NCBI RefSeq assembly: GCF_000060285.1
Contig: NC_008555.1
Span: forward strand, 2,728,001 to 2,792,000
Direction: 5' to 3'
Source: Listeria welshimeri serovar 6b str. SLCC5334
Lineage (GTDB): Bacteria; Bacillota; Bacilli; Lactobacillales; Listeriaceae
DNA: 64,000 nucleotides
The first letter of the stretch is position 1. Every line of letters begins with the position of its first letter. Below are positions 12,145 through 22,115 of the stretch, one piece after another. Made by a program: the position numbers and the translations under genes. Under the pieces are notes generated by a model that was given only the letters and a program-made list of their open reading frames with translations, did not search any database and was not told where the DNA came from.

Positions 12145-12173
12145 ATGTTACAAGAAGCTAGGGGCTATGTCAA
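12145..12173 (-). promoter_or_regulatory. Predicted guaB promoter
   Basis: The -35 TTGACA (12173-12168) and -10 TAACAT (12150-12145) are separated by 17 bases. Predicted transcription starts near 12138. Confidence 0.6.
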
Positions 12174-12215
12174 GGAGGTTTTCGTTGTTTTTTTATTCAG
12201 AAAATACAGTAATAA

Positions 12216-12231
12216 TGTTTCACGTGAAACA
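12216..12231. other. parS site (perfect), intergenic guaB/macrodomain gene
   Basis: An exact TGTTTCACGTGAAACA lies between the guaB promoter and the terminator of the macrodomain gene. Confidence 0.93.
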
Positions 12232-12240
12232 TTTTAAAAA

Positions 12241-12267
12241 GCCGTCTAAGATTATCTCTTAAACGAC
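12241..12267 (-). terminator. Terminator overlapping the macrodomain gene stop
   Basis: Stem GTCGTTTAAGA/TCTTAGACGGC on minus, followed by TTTTTA. The 5' arm includes the stop codon of the macrodomain gene. Confidence 0.75.
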
Positions 12268-12789
12268 TTCACTGTTTATTATTTTGTTATAAATTTTTAG
12301 GTTTTCTTCATCATAACAAACAAAACGTATTTCTTTAATACTTGAGTCATACTCTTCTTCTGACCATTTACGAACAGTATAAAGAGCTACTTCTGCTGCT
12401 AGTTTTTTAGGGAAGCCATATACACCAGTAGAAATATTAGGAAAAGCAATAGATGTTAAATCCTTACCATTAGCTAAATCTAGCGCTTTCCAGTAACAAG
12501 AAGCTAGTTTGTTTGCTTCTTGATGGTCGCCATCTTTCCATATTGGTCCTACTGCATGAATAATATAACGCGCTTTTAAGTCACCTGCGGATGTGATGAC
12601 AGCCTCACCCGCTGGACATGATTTAATTCGAGTGATAACTGCTTGACACTCTTTTAATAAATCAGGACCTGCCGCTTGATGAATGGCACCGTCCACTCCT
12701 CCACCACCTAAAAGTCCTGGGTTAGCAGCATTTACAATGACATCCACATTTTGTTCAGTAATGTCACCTTTTACAACTGTTATCTCCAT
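12259..12789 (-). CDS. Macrodomain protein, O-acetyl-ADP-ribose deacetylase type (MacroD/YmdB-like)
   Basis: This 176-residue single macrodomain shows the ADP-ribose-binding motifs of the MacroD group: [18 protein letters not shown] (about 4-21), [14 protein letters not shown] (about 26-39) and the substrate loop [14 protein letters not shown] (about 118-131). The expected role is hydrolysis of ADP-ribose esters such as O-acetyl-ADP-ribose or mono-ADP-ribosyl-protein. The start was placed at the ATG after GAGGTGATGGT. It is downstream of the ABC-F gene by about 57 bases and may share its transcript. No partner ADP-ribosyltransferase or sirtuin is visible nearby. Confidence 0.9.
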   Translation of the reverse strand: MEITVVKGDITEQNVDVIVNAANPGLLGGGGVDGAIHQAAGPDLLKECQAVITRIKSCPAGEAVITSAGDLKARYIIHAVGPIWKDGDHQEANKLASCYWKALDLANGKDLTSIAFPNISTGVYGFPKKLAAEVALYTVRKWSEEEYDSSIKEIRFVCYDEENLKIYNKIINSEVV

Positions 12790-12846
12790 ACCATCACCTC
12801 TTTTCTTCATTCTAATTTATTTTGAGAGCGATTTCCAGCAAGGCGA

Positions 12847-14457
12847 TTATCTACGTTTACTGGTTGCATAACTGTAATTACCTTCATAAACGGTTAATTG
12901 TTTATTCTCAAGCCAAATTACTTTTGAACAGAGTTGATCAATAAAATAACGATCGTGTGATACGGTAATAATTGTGCCAGTAAATGTGCGAATTGCTTCT
13001 TCTAAAATTTCACGCGAGGCGATATCCAAATGGTTGGTCGGCTCATCGAGAATCAGCGTGTTTACTGGCATATTAATAAATTGCGCCAGTCTAAGTCGCA
13101 TCCGCTCACCACCACTAATATTCGCTACTTTTCGGAAAACCATTTCTCCATAAAACATGAAACCTGCTAGCATTTGTCGCGCTTCTCCTTCTGTCACAGC
13201 AACCTTGTCACGAAACGCTTCAAGTACTGTCATCTCTTCATTCAACTCTTCCATTTGTTGTGAAAGTGAGGCGATTTTCACGCTTGCACCGACCTTTACA
13301 TTACCACAATCCGGTCTTACTTTTCCTTCCATCATTTTAAGTAAAGTAGATTTCCCAGCACCATTTTCGCCAATAATCGCTACTCGTTCTCCTTGTCTAA
13401 TTTGCAAAGAAACATCTTGTACAATTTCTTTTTCGTTAAACGATTTGCTTAAATTCTCCATAACGACTACTTCTTGCCCACTTCGATTAGCTTCATCGAA
13501 TTGTAATTGCATTTGTTTTTGTGTTAATACTGGGCGTTTCACTTTTTCCATTCGTTCTAATGCTCGTTCCATATTTTTTGCCCGACGAAACATTGCATCG
13601 TTTGGCGGATTAGCTTGCATTGCCCACTGGCGCAAACGTTTGATGGCTTGCTGCATCTTTTTGATTTTCTTTTGTTGGTCTTTGTAGTCTTGGAATTCTC
13701 GCAATAATCGTTCTTCTCGTTCTTTTAAATATCCTGAAAAATTCGTATGATAAATAATTAATTCACGGTTCTCAAGCTCCACCATTTTCTGGACTACCTC
13801 ATCTAAGAAGTAGCGATCATGGGATACAACTAACACGGTTCCAGCATAATGTTGTAAAAACGAGGTCAACCATTCTACCGCCAACAAATCTAAGTGGTTC
13901 GTTGGTTCATCTAATAGTAATAAGTCTGTTTTCTGTAATAATAAATGCGCTAATGCTGCCTTAGTTTTCTCACCACCGCTTAAATTTTTCCATTTTTGCG
14001 GTAATAGCGATTCAATCCCTAACCCATTCACTACCTTATTCAAATTAGCGTCCATTTCATATCCACCGAGCTCGCCAAACAAAGCCATTTTATCTCCATA
14101 GCGGTTCATTAGTTTTTCACTTGGATTCGTTGCCATCTCCTCTTCTAATGAACGTAATTCTTTTTCTAGATTCTCTAGCTCTCCAAGGCTAGTCCGCAAA
14201 TATTGTTCTACTATTGTATTAGGGTCTACTGTCGACAATTGTTCTAACAGGCCAATTTTCGCACCTTTTTTACTAGTGACAATTCCGCTATCAACACTTT
14301 CTAATCCTTTTAAAATTTTCAAAATAGTACTCTTACCTTCCCCATTTCGACCAATTAATCCAACACGTTCACCTTCTTCCAATTGAAGGGATACTTTTTC
14401 TAAAATAATATCTCCAGTAAAACTTTTAACCACATCATTCATTGCTACTATTGTCAT
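12847..14457 (-). CDS. ABC-F family ATPase (ribosome-associated type)
   Basis: This 536-residue soluble protein has two ABC ATPase domains and no transmembrane segment. The first Walker A is GRNGEGKST (about residue 35), the second GENGAGKST (about 350). Signatures LSGGEKTK and ISGGERMR and two LLLDEPTNHLDL-type Walker B motifs are present. A basic linker with coiled-coil character (about 240-300, QQKKIKKMQQAIKRLRQW) resembles the P-site tRNA interaction motif. Family members act on ribosomes in translation or antibiotic protection; I cannot assign a specific drug. The start is the ATG after GGAGGATAAA. Confidence 0.9.
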   Translation of the reverse strand: MTIVAMNDVVKSFTGDIILEKVSLQLEEGERVGLIGRNGEGKSTILKILKGLESVDSGIVTSKKGAKIGLLEQLSTVDPNTIVEQYLRTSLGELENLEKELRSLEEEMATNPSEKLMNRYGDKMALFGELGGYEMDANLNKVVNGLGIESLLPQKWKNLSGGEKTKAALAHLLLQKTDLLLLDEPTNHLDLLAVEWLTSFLQHYAGTVLVVSHDRYFLDEVVQKMVELENRELIIYHTNFSGYLKEREERLLREFQDYKDQQKKIKKMQQAIKRLRQWAMQANPPNDAMFRRAKNMERALERMEKVKRPVLTQKQMQLQFDEANRSGQEVVVMENLSKSFNEKEIVQDVSLQIRQGERVAIIGENGAGKSTLLKMMEGKVRPDCGNVKVGASVKIASLSQQMEELNEEMTVLEAFRDKVAVTEGEARQMLAGFMFYGEMVFRKVANISGGERMRLRLAQFINMPVNTLILDEPTNHLDIASREILEEAIRTFTGTIITVSHDRYFIDQLCSKVIWLENKQLTVYEGNYSYATSKRR

Positions 14458-14492
14458 TTTATCCTCCATTTATCCAAGGAAGCACAGCAAAA

Positions 14493-14508
14493 TGTTTCAC
14501 GTGAAACA
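14493..14508. other. parS site (perfect), upstream of the ABC-F gene
   Basis: An exact TGTTTCACGTGAAACA lies between the ABC-F start and the terminator of the 36-codon gene, within the probable 5' region of the ABC-F transcript. Confidence 0.93.
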
Positions 14509-14520
14509 TTTTTTAGACAA

Positions 14521-14549
14521 CAAAAAAGCGTCAGACAAGCGCCCGACGC
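14521..14549 (-). terminator. Terminator of the 36-codon mini-gene
   Basis: A GC-rich hairpin with arms GCGTC/GACGC plus inner pairs is followed by TTTTTT on the minus strand. Confidence 0.85.
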
Positions 14550-14624
14550 CCATTATAAGTATAATACCAATTTAGCACTATACAAACCGATTGCGTGACT
14601 CCATGCTTCTCTCATTTTTTCTCG

Positions 14625-14735
14625 TTATACAGTTTTTTGGGCAGACTTCACCAATGTAACTGCAATACCGGAAAAAATTGCACGGACAATATATAAAAAC
14701 TTAGCTATACTACTGCGTGCATTCAAAAGAAACAT
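14625..14735 (-). CDS. 36-residue cationic hydrophobic peptide
   Basis: This short ORF has a strong ribosome site (AGAGGTGA, about seven bases before ATG), a consensus sigma-A promoter 24-60 bases upstream and a terminator about 100 bases downstream, so it looks like a genuine independent gene. The peptide begins MFLLNARSS and ends KSAQKTV. It has five Lys/Arg, no acidic residue and a hydrophobic centre (FLYIVRAIFSGIAV), suggesting membrane association, a small toxin or a bacteriocin-like peptide. No homologue is recognised. The predicted transcript of about 239 nt matches an sRNA (RliI) that I recall being placed between the orthologues of these flanking genes in EGD-e. The RNA may therefore be an mRNA, or dual-function. 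Confidence 0.6.
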   Translation of the reverse strand: MFLLNARSSIAKFLYIVRAIFSGIAVTLVKSAQKTV

Positions 14736-14765
14736 GTCATCTCACCTCTTTTCATTAATATATAT

Positions 14766-14794
14766 AGAATAATGGATGCCAAAGTAAATGTCAA
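14766..14794 (-). promoter_or_regulatory. Sigma-A promoter of the 36-codon mini-gene
   Basis: The -35 TTGACA (14794-14789) is perfect, the spacer is 17 bases, and the -10 is TATTCT (14771-14766). Predicted start is near 14759, about 24 bases before the ATG. Confidence 0.8.
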
Positions 14795-14899
14795 TTGTTC
14801 TTCTCATCACATGCACGAAACACAGCGTTTCAGCTCAGAAACTTATACCATTGATATGAAACACGAACCTAAAGTGCCGAAATCTATTTACCATTCAGC

Positions 14900-14913
14900 C
14901 GAAACCGTTTACA
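14900..14913 (+). promoter_or_regulatory. Candidate cre (CcpA) site upstream of the GH1 PTS operon
   Basis: CGAAACCGTTTACA matches the relaxed cre consensus TGWNANCGNTNWCA at all fixed positions but the first. It lies about 60 bases before the GH1 start, consistent with catabolite control of a beta-glucoside operon. Confidence 0.5.
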
Positions 14914-14945
14914 TTAGTTAAGCAAGCAAAACTAAAACAGACTAA

Positions 14946-16427
<1,482 letters not shown>

Positions 16428-16470
16428 GCCTTGTTCTCTCTGCTTCAACCAATTTGGGAGGGAAATACTA

Positions 16471-16773
16471 ATGAAAAAAATACTACTTGTTTGTGCGGCT
16501 GGGATGTCTACAAGTTTACTCGTGACTAAAATGAAAGCGCACGCAACCTCTATCGGGGAAGAAATTGAAATTGAAGCATTACCAGTATCAGAAGCTAGCA
16601 GTGTAGTAGACAAAATGGACATTGTTATGCTTGGACCTCAAGTCCGTTATCAAAAACCGCAAGTAGATGAACTTGTACAGGGTCGTATTCCTGTCATTGT
16701 GATTGATATGAAAGATTATGGTATGTTAAACGGGAAAGCCGTACTTGAAAAAGCTTTCGCGGAGATTGGATAA
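16471..16773 (+). CDS. PTS lactose/cellobiose-type EIIB
   Basis: This 100-residue EIIB accepts phosphate from EIIA on the cysteine in ILLVCAAGMSTSLL (about residue 8) and passes it to the sugar bound by EIIC. The P-loop CAAGMST and length are typical of the cellobiose/chitobiose subfamily. It sits between the GH1 gene and the EIIC gene with good ribosome sites and short gaps, so it belongs to the same operon. Confidence 0.94.
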   Translation: MKKILLVCAAGMSTSLLVTKMKAHATSIGEEIEIEALPVSEASSVVDKMDIVMLGPQVRYQKPQVDELVQGRIPVIVIDMKDYGMLNGKAVLEKAFAEIG

Positions 16774-16805
16774 AGGGTTTTCATTTAAAATAGGGAGGTT
16801 TTAAA

Positions 16806-18158
16806 ATGAGTATAATGTCAAAATTTGAACACGGCATGGAACGTGTTTTAGTACCAGTAGCGAATAAATTGAACTCGCAGCGCCATATTGCAGCAATTCG
16901 TGATGCATTTATTTTAGTTTTCCCATTAATTATGGCCGGTTCCATTATTACGTTAATTAACTTTGCAGTGCTATCCCCTGATGGCTTTATTGCAAAAATC
17001 TTATTCTTAGGGAAAATCTTCCCTAATTTATCGGATGCACAAGCAGTATTTTCGCCAGTAATGCAAGGTTCAACCAATATTATGGCGATTTTAATTGTAT
17101 TCTTGGTCGCGCGGAACCTCGCCATCTTCTTTAAACAGGATGATTTGCTCTGTGGACTTACCTCGATTGGTGCATTCTTTATCGTCTATACACCTTACAC
17201 AGTTGTTGATAATGCTTCCTATATGACAATTAAATTTCTAGGTGCACAAGGTCTTTTCGTTGCTATTATCGTAGCGATTATTACTGGAGAAGTATTTAGC
17301 CGACTAGCTAGATCTCCTCGTTTAATGATAAAAATGCCTGACCAAGTTCCACCAGCAGTGGCTCGTTCTTTTAAAGTATTAATTCCAGTTATTATCATTA
17401 CTATTCTTTTCTCTGTCATTAACTACTTAATCACGTTAATCGCTCCAGAAGGTTTAAACGATCTTGTTTACACGGTTATTCAAGCACCTCTTAAAGACAT
17501 GGGTACAAATGTTTTCTCTGTTATTATCATTGGTCTTGTATCTAACTTACTTTGGGTGCTTGGTATTCACGGTCCTAACACCGTGGCGGCTATTCGTGAC
17601 ACCATTTTTACTGAACCAAACTTAGATAACTTATCTTATGTAGCACAGCATGGATCTGCTTGGGGCGCGCCTTACCCGGCAACATGGGCAGGCTTAAATG
17701 ACGGCTTCGCAAACTATGGTGGATCTGGTATGACACTAGGTTTACTGATTGCTATTTTTATCGCATCACGCCGTGCAGACTACCGCGATATCGCAAAACT
17801 CTCACTTGCACCAGGGATTTTCAACATCAATGAACCAGTTATTTTCGGTTTACCAATCGTATTAAATCCAATTATGGTTATTCCTTTCATTATTACACCA
17901 GCAATCAATACGTTAATTGGTTACTTCTTTATCACAACAAAACTTATTCCACCTGTCGCCTATCAAGTGCCTTGGACAACTCCAGGACCACTGATTCCAT
18001 TCCTTGGTACAGGAGGAAACTGGCTCGCGCTTCTGGTCGGCTTGCTCTGTCTTGCCGTCGCAACAGTCATTTATCTACCATTCGTACTTGTATCTAACAA
18101 AATTGCCGCGAGTGATGCTGCAATGGACAAAAATGCAACAGCCTCAACGGAACAATAG
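16806..18158 (+). CDS. PTS lactose/cellobiose-type EIIC permease
   Basis: This 450-residue integral membrane protein has about ten hydrophobic segments and the conserved EIIC-cel/chb region around PGIFNINEPVIFGLPIVLNPIM (about 335-360; NEPVIFG is the sugar-site signature). It forms the membrane channel for beta-glucoside uptake with the EIIB upstream and the EIIA at the end of the operon. The C-terminal tail (IAASDAAMDKNATA) is polar. The gap to the ROK kinase gene is only 11 bases. Confidence 0.94.
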   Translation: MSIMSKFEHGMERVLVPVANKLNSQRHIAAIRDAFILVFPLIMAGSIITLINFAVLSPDGFIAKILFLGKIFPNLSDAQAVFSPVMQGSTNIMAILIVFLVARNLAIFFKQDDLLCGLTSIGAFFIVYTPYTVVDNASYMTIKFLGAQGLFVAIIVAIITGEVFSRLARSPRLMIKMPDQVPPAVARSFKVLIPVIIITILFSVINYLITLIAPEGLNDLVYTVIQAPLKDMGTNVFSVIIIGLVSNLLWVLGIHGPNTVAAIRDTIFTEPNLDNLSYVAQHGSAWGAPYPATWAGLNDGFANYGGSGMTLGLLIAIFIASRRADYRDIAKLSLAPGIFNINEPVIFGLPIVLNPIMVIPFIITPAINTLIGYFFITTKLIPPVAYQVPWTTPGPLIPFLGTGGNWLALLVGLLCLAVATVIYLPFVLVSNKIAASDAAMDKNATASTEQ

Positions 18159-18169
18159 GATGTGACAAA

Positions 18170-19054
18170 ATGAAAATTGCAGCTTTTGATATCGGTGGAA
18201 CGGCCCTTAAAATGGGGGTCGTTTTGCCGCATGGTGAAATTATTTTAACAAAATCAGCCGAAATTAGTGGTAGCGACGGTGAGCAAATTTTAGCAGAAAT
18301 GAAAGTGTTTCTTGCTGAAAATACGGATGTGACGGGCATCGCAGTCAGCGCACCGGGCTATGTGAATCCGAAAACTGGGCTTATCACAATGGGCGGCGCT
18401 ATCCGTAGATTTGATAACTTTAATTTGAAAGAATGGCTCGAAGCTGAAACTGGGCTTCCTGTTGCCATCGAAAATGACGCTAATTGTGCCCTACTTGCTG
18501 AAAAGTGGCTTGGTAAAGGGCAAGAATTAGATGATTTTCTTTGTTTAACTATTGGTACTGGAATTGGTGGTGGGATCTTTTCTAACGGTGAGCTAGTTCG
18601 TGGCGGTCGTTTCCGCGCTGGTGAATTTGGTTATATGTTTAGCGAACGTCCTGGTGCTTTTCGGCCTGGTAGATATACCCTAAACGAAACTACAACCATG
18701 CTCGTTCTTCGTAGACAATACGCGGAACTTACTGGGCGCCCTTTGGAAGAGATTACTGGTGAAGAAATTTTTGCTAATTATGACGCGCACGACGCCGTCT
18801 CAGAACGACTTGTTACTGAGTTTTATACCGGGATTTGTACGGGGCTTTATAATTTAATTTACCTGTTCGATCCAACGCACATTTTTATCGGTGGCGGAAT
18901 TACAAGCCGCCCTACTTTTATCGCGGAGCTAAAGCATCATATGGAGAGCTTTGGACTTCGTGACACAATTATCGAAACAGCTACACATAAAAACCAAGCT
19001 GGCCTACTCGGCGCAGTGTATCACTTTTTACAGGAGGAAAATAAACATGGATGA
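18170..19054 (+). CDS. ROK family sugar kinase
   Basis: This 294-residue kinase has the ATP phosphate-binding start AAFDIGGTALKMGVV (about 4-18), the sugar-binding motif IENDANCALLAEKW (about 100-113) and GTGIGGGI (about 128-135). The usual ROK zinc motif GHxxxxxxGxxCxCGxxGCxE is absent: the corresponding region reads GGRFRAGEFGYMFSERPG, without the cysteines, as in the BglK/YdhR-like group. It probably phosphorylates glucose or a beta-glucoside. It sits in the PTS operon and overlaps the start of the EIIA gene by eight bases. Confidence 0.92.
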   Translation: MKIAAFDIGGTALKMGVVLPHGEIILTKSAEISGSDGEQILAEMKVFLAENTDVTGIAVSAPGYVNPKTGLITMGGAIRRFDNFNLKEWLEAETGLPVAIENDANCALLAEKWLGKGQELDDFLCLTIGTGIGGGIFSNGELVRGGRFRAGEFGYMFSERPGAFRPGRYTLNETTTMLVLRRQYAELTGRPLEEITGEEIFANYDAHDAVSERLVTEFYTGICTGLYNLIYLFDPTHIFIGGGITSRPTFIAELKHHMESFGLRDTIIETATHKNQAGLLGAVYHFLQEENKHG

Positions 19055-19355
19055 AATGGAAACAGTCATTTTTGGCATGATTAGCCAAGTTGGTTCTGCG
19101 AGAAGCAGTTACTTAGAAGGGCTTCGTGCGGCTCGTGAAGGCAATTTCGAGGAAGCAGAAGCAAAACTACAAGAAGGTAGCGAAACTCTTGCAAATGGTC
19201 ACCACGAGCATCATAAACTAATCCAAAAAGAAGCTTCCGGTGAAAAAGTAGAAATTCAATTACTTTTAATCCATGCAGAAGACCTACTCATCACAACAGA
19301 AACATTAAGAGAAGTTGTCACTGAGTTCGTACATGTATATAAAAAAATAAGCTAA
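19047..19355 (+). CDS. PTS lactose/cellobiose-type EIIA
   Basis: This 102-residue helical EIIA relays phosphate from HPr to the operon's EIIB. The conserved region LLLIHAEDLLITTETLREVV (about 72-91) is typical of EIIA-lac/cel. The start is the ATG nine bases after AGGAGG, inside the end of the kinase gene; an earlier in-frame ATG exists but has no ribosome site. A paralogue lies at 33.8-34.1 kb in the second PTS operon. Confidence 0.93.
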   Translation: MDEMETVIFGMISQVGSARSSYLEGLRAAREGNFEEAEAKLQEGSETLANGHHEHHKLIQKEASGEKVEIQLLLIHAEDLLITTETLREVVTEFVHVYKKIS

Positions 19356-19357
19356 AG

Positions 19358-19392
19358 AAAAGCGTGTAGGTCACGAAAACCTACACGCTTTT
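19358..19392. terminator. Bidirectional terminator between EIIA and RpiR-type regulator
   Basis: A 13-bp perfect stem (AAAAGCGTGTAGG and its complement) separates convergent genes. Confidence 0.92.
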
Positions 19393-19394
19393 CA

Positions 19395-20129
19395 TTATTC
19401 TGTTTGTTCTTGATTATAATTTTTCTTCGCCATTGCTTCCAGTAAAAAAAGTACCGGAATTTGCGTTGTAATATTGGTTTTATCGACCATCTCTTGCGTG
19501 ACATAATAGGGAATGTTAACGTCAGATAAGTCTGCAAGCGTATTATGGCTTGTATTAGTGATACTAATAATCCGACTACCATATTGCTGCATATTTTGCG
19601 CCTGCTCAAGCACCTGATCTGTTTCACCTGACACAGAAAGTATAATCATTACTGCTTTATTTTTAAATTGTTCTCCCGGATTAGGATAAAATGGATCTTT
19701 AATATAAAAAGTCCGCTTCTTCATATTGGAAAAAAAGCGACTGCCATATTCTGCCAAAATCCCTGATGTCCCAATTCCGAAAAAGACGACCAAATCAGCT
19801 TCATTGATAATTTCTGCTGCTGCATCTAGCACTTGGTCATAATCACGATTCATTGTTCGCTCAAAAAATTCTTCTAAAACTTCTACTGTATCTGCAGTTT
19901 TTTTCTTGACCTCACGTGTCGCTTCTTGTTTCAATTTCACTTTGAATTCCGAGAAACCTTCACACCCTAGTTTTCTAGTAAAACGGACGATAGAAGCTGG
20001 AGAGACGTGTGTAACTTCTGAAAGCTCACGCACTCTCATAAACATAACTTTGTCCCGATTATCCATTATGTAACGGTATAAATGATGCTCTGTCTCTGTA
20101 AATTGCCTAATCACTTCATACGAAAACAT
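19395..20129 (-). CDS. RpiR-family transcriptional regulator
   Basis: This protein of about 244 residues has an N-terminal HTH_6 domain (VRELSEVTHVSPASIVRFTRKLGCEGFSEFKV, about 33-65) and a C-terminal SIS sugar-phosphate-binding domain (about 100-235; FFGIGTSGILAEYGSRFF and SVSGETDQV). It faces the GH1/PTS operon and probably controls it in response to a phosphosugar. The start was moved from an in-frame GTG to the ATG that has AGGTGA eight bases upstream. A perfect Noc-binding palindrome lies about 27 bases upstream of this start. Confidence 0.92.
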   Translation of the reverse strand: MFSYEVIRQFTETEHHLYRYIMDNRDKVMFMRVRELSEVTHVSPASIVRFTRKLGCEGFSEFKVKLKQEATREVKKKTADTVEVLEEFFERTMNRDYDQVLDAAAEIINEADLVVFFGIGTSGILAEYGSRFFSNMKKRTFYIKDPFYPNPGEQFKNKAVMIILSVSGETDQVLEQAQNMQQYGSRIISITNTSHNTLADLSDVNIPYYVTQEMVDKTNITTQIPVLFLLEAMAKKNYNQEQTE

Positions 20130-20155
20130 AAGTTTATTCACCTCATCTGTATCAG

Positions 20156-20171
20156 TATTTCCCGGGAAATA
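20156..20171. other. Noc-binding site (perfect palindrome)
   Basis: TATTTCCCGGGAAATA contains the full Noc consensus ATTTCCCGGGAAAT known from Bacillus subtilis. The window encodes Noc at 45.2-46.1 kb. The site lies between the RpiR-type gene and the terminator of the DUF1129 gene. Confidence 0.85.
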
Positions 20172-20175
20172 AAAA

Positions 20176-20213
20176 CAGGCGACCTTCTCGCAATATGCAA
20201 TTTAGGTCACCTG
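20176..20213 (-). terminator. Terminator of the DUF1129 gene
   Basis: Stem CAGGTGACCT/AGGTCGCCTG on minus followed by TTTTTATTT, immediately next to the Noc site. Confidence 0.88.
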
Positions 20214-20228
20214 TCCGTATCCGCCTTC

Positions 20229-20885
20229 TTACAAAGATGGAATATTTTTCTTTTTCTTCACATAGAAACGTAGAGCAATAATAATTGCACCACCAACTGT
20301 GTTAACAATCGGACTTAACGCTATATTGATATTTGGAGGAATTGTCACTTGTACAATTGTCATTACAAACATCCATACCGCAATGACCCCGACCGCCACT
20401 AGTAAGTATTTTATTGTTCCGCCTTTTTCACCGGCACGCATGTTAGATGCGTATTTACGTAAGATTAGCATTGCAAAACCACCGACAACTGCAGTGATCA
20501 CTAACACAATAATTCCTAAAGTCTGTGCATTTTTTTGGAAATAAGCACTAATTCCAGAAATCAGCATCATTGCTCCAAGTACAAGGAGCCCTCCGTCAAG
20601 TACAAGCCACCATTTATCTGTGTTTTGCTCAACTGGTGCAGATTTTACATCTAAAGAAACAACATATTCTGTTGGTGTTAAATTAAATAATTTTCTTGCT
20701 GTTATGCCTTTTTTCTGTTCGGCTAAAATCTTTTCACACATTTCGTAAATAATGATTTCTTGTTGCTCTTCGCCGTAATGAGTTCCTCGCAAATGCTTCT
20801 CAACTTCCATTACGTATTGCAAATTCCGCTTTGTTAAATTAGCCTTTAAATCAGCTATTTGCGGTTTATTTATTTCAGTGGTCAA
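20229..20885 (-). CDS. DUF1129-like membrane protein
   Basis: This protein of about 218 residues has a soluble helical N-terminus (1-85, with the phrase ARKLFNLTPTEYV) and four predicted membrane helices between about 98 and 210, ending in a basic tail KKKKN. This matches what I know of the DUF1129 family of Listeria and lactobacilli. The start is a TTG with GGAGG eight bases upstream. It lies downstream of an ABC-2 exporter and may be cotranscribed. Function unknown. Confidence 0.75.
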   Translation of the reverse strand: MTTEINKPQIADLKANLTKRNLQYVMEVEKHLRGTHYGEEQQEIIIYEMCEKILAEQKKGITARKLFNLTPTEYVVSLDVKSAPVEQNTDKWWLVLDGGLLVLGAMMLISGISAYFQKNAQTLGIIVLVITAVVGGFAMLILRKYASNMRAGEKGGTIKYLLVAVGVIAVWMFVMTIVQVTIPPNINIALSPIVNTVGGAIIIALRFYVKKKKNIPSL

Positions 20886-20955
20886 TGCTAAATCCTCCCT
20901 CACTTATTCTATCCTCTATTATACCGGACTTGCCTACTATAAAAAAGCTATTTTT

Positions 20956-22086
20956 TTAATTCGCTTTCGACATTTGAAAAAGCCCACGCATTTTGTTCAA
21001 AATATAAAGTGCTAAAATAAAACTAGCAATTGTCGCACCTATTCCCCAAGCTAAATAACCAATAAAACCAAGCTCTGTATCCGTGATTGCTAAATTGGCC
21101 GTCGCCATCCCAACAAATAACGAAAATAAGACTAAAAATGGCCATTTAACCCATGGAAAAGCAAATAGGTAACCACTTCGTTCAATATGTTGTTTTTTGT
21201 ATAAAATTAAACTTGCAATAATCATAAGTATACTTAAAATCACACTAAAAATAACAGATTTAAAAGATGGCGACTCGAATGAAAATGGAGAAAATACATT
21301 GATATAGTCTTCAAATTTCAAAAGATTAGTCATTCCTGCTTCCCCTTCATCCGGCCAAATAAAGCGATAAAAATTATCCATTGTAGGATTTAACACATTT
21401 GGTATTAACATCACCCCAAATGCCACAACCGATGCAGCAATTGGCGAACCAATAAGTAATCCAATTAAAATGGCAACTAAGAAAATAAGAATATAGGTAA
21501 ATAATCCACCAACAATATCCACCCAAAATTTTGATGTGTCTAACTGAAAATATTCTTTTGGAACGTGCGCCAGAAAATAAGACCAGCCAATCGCAACGGA
21601 AGCCACATAACTTAAAATAATAGTAGCAATCCCCATAATCATTTTAACACCGATAATATGTGTGCGTTTATACGGAAGTGAGGCAGTGAAACGATTCCCA
21701 CGTGTATAACGCTCAAAAATAACTGCCAGAACTCCTAATATAAAGACGGCAATTTTTATTAATGTAAAAAACATCTCTACTTGAAAATAAAACATAAATG
21801 GCAGATATTCATTATATTCTGCTTCTACAAAATTTGAATACATCGGCATTGCTAGATAGACCACAGTCAAACTTGTTTTCATTTCTTCATCTGTAGTCTT
21901 GTATTCCGGATCTTCGTTTTGTTGCTTTAAAAACGCGCTTGATTCATAATAATCCTTTTGACTTTGCCACCTATCTGCATCCGTAACAAGTCCCAGGGTA
22001 ATCCCAAGGAAAAATAGTACAGCTACTCCTAAAAGCATCCATCTCATATTGCGCCACTCTCGATACCATAAACCTCGATTAAACAT
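20956..22086 (-). CDS. ABC-2 type transporter permease
   Basis: This 376-residue membrane protein has an N-terminal helix (MLLGVAVLFFLGITLGLV, about 15-32), a large extracellular loop (about 35-90) and at least five further helices, as in ABC-2 exporters related to YhcI/bacitracin-type systems. It follows the ATPase gene by about 30 bases and is its evident partner. The start is the ATG with GAGG six bases upstream. The substrate is unknown. Confidence 0.85.
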   Translation of the reverse strand: MFNRGLWYREWRNMRWMLLGVAVLFFLGITLGLVTDADRWQSQKDYYESSAFLKQQNEDPEYKTTDEEMKTSLTVVYLAMPMYSNFVEAEYNEYLPFMFYFQVEMFFTLIKIAVFILGVLAVIFERYTRGNRFTASLPYKRTHIIGVKMIMGIATIILSYVASVAIGWSYFLAHVPKEYFQLDTSKFWVDIVGGLFTYILIFLVAILIGLLIGSPIAASVVAFGVMLIPNVLNPTMDNFYRFIWPDEGEAGMTNLLKFEDYINVFSPFSFESPSFKSVIFSVILSILMIIASLILYKKQHIERSGYLFAFPWVKWPFLVLFSLFVGMATANLAITDTELGFIGYLAWGIGATIASFILALYILNKMRGLFQMSKAN

Positions 22087-22115
22087 TATTAGCCTCATCC
22101 CTCACTTTTATGTCT

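Noticed and set aside
13157-13687. Long open frame of 176 codons on plus
   Set aside because: It is antisense to the ABC-F gene, rich in Ser/Cys/Thr typical of reverse-strand shadows, and has no ribosome site or family match.
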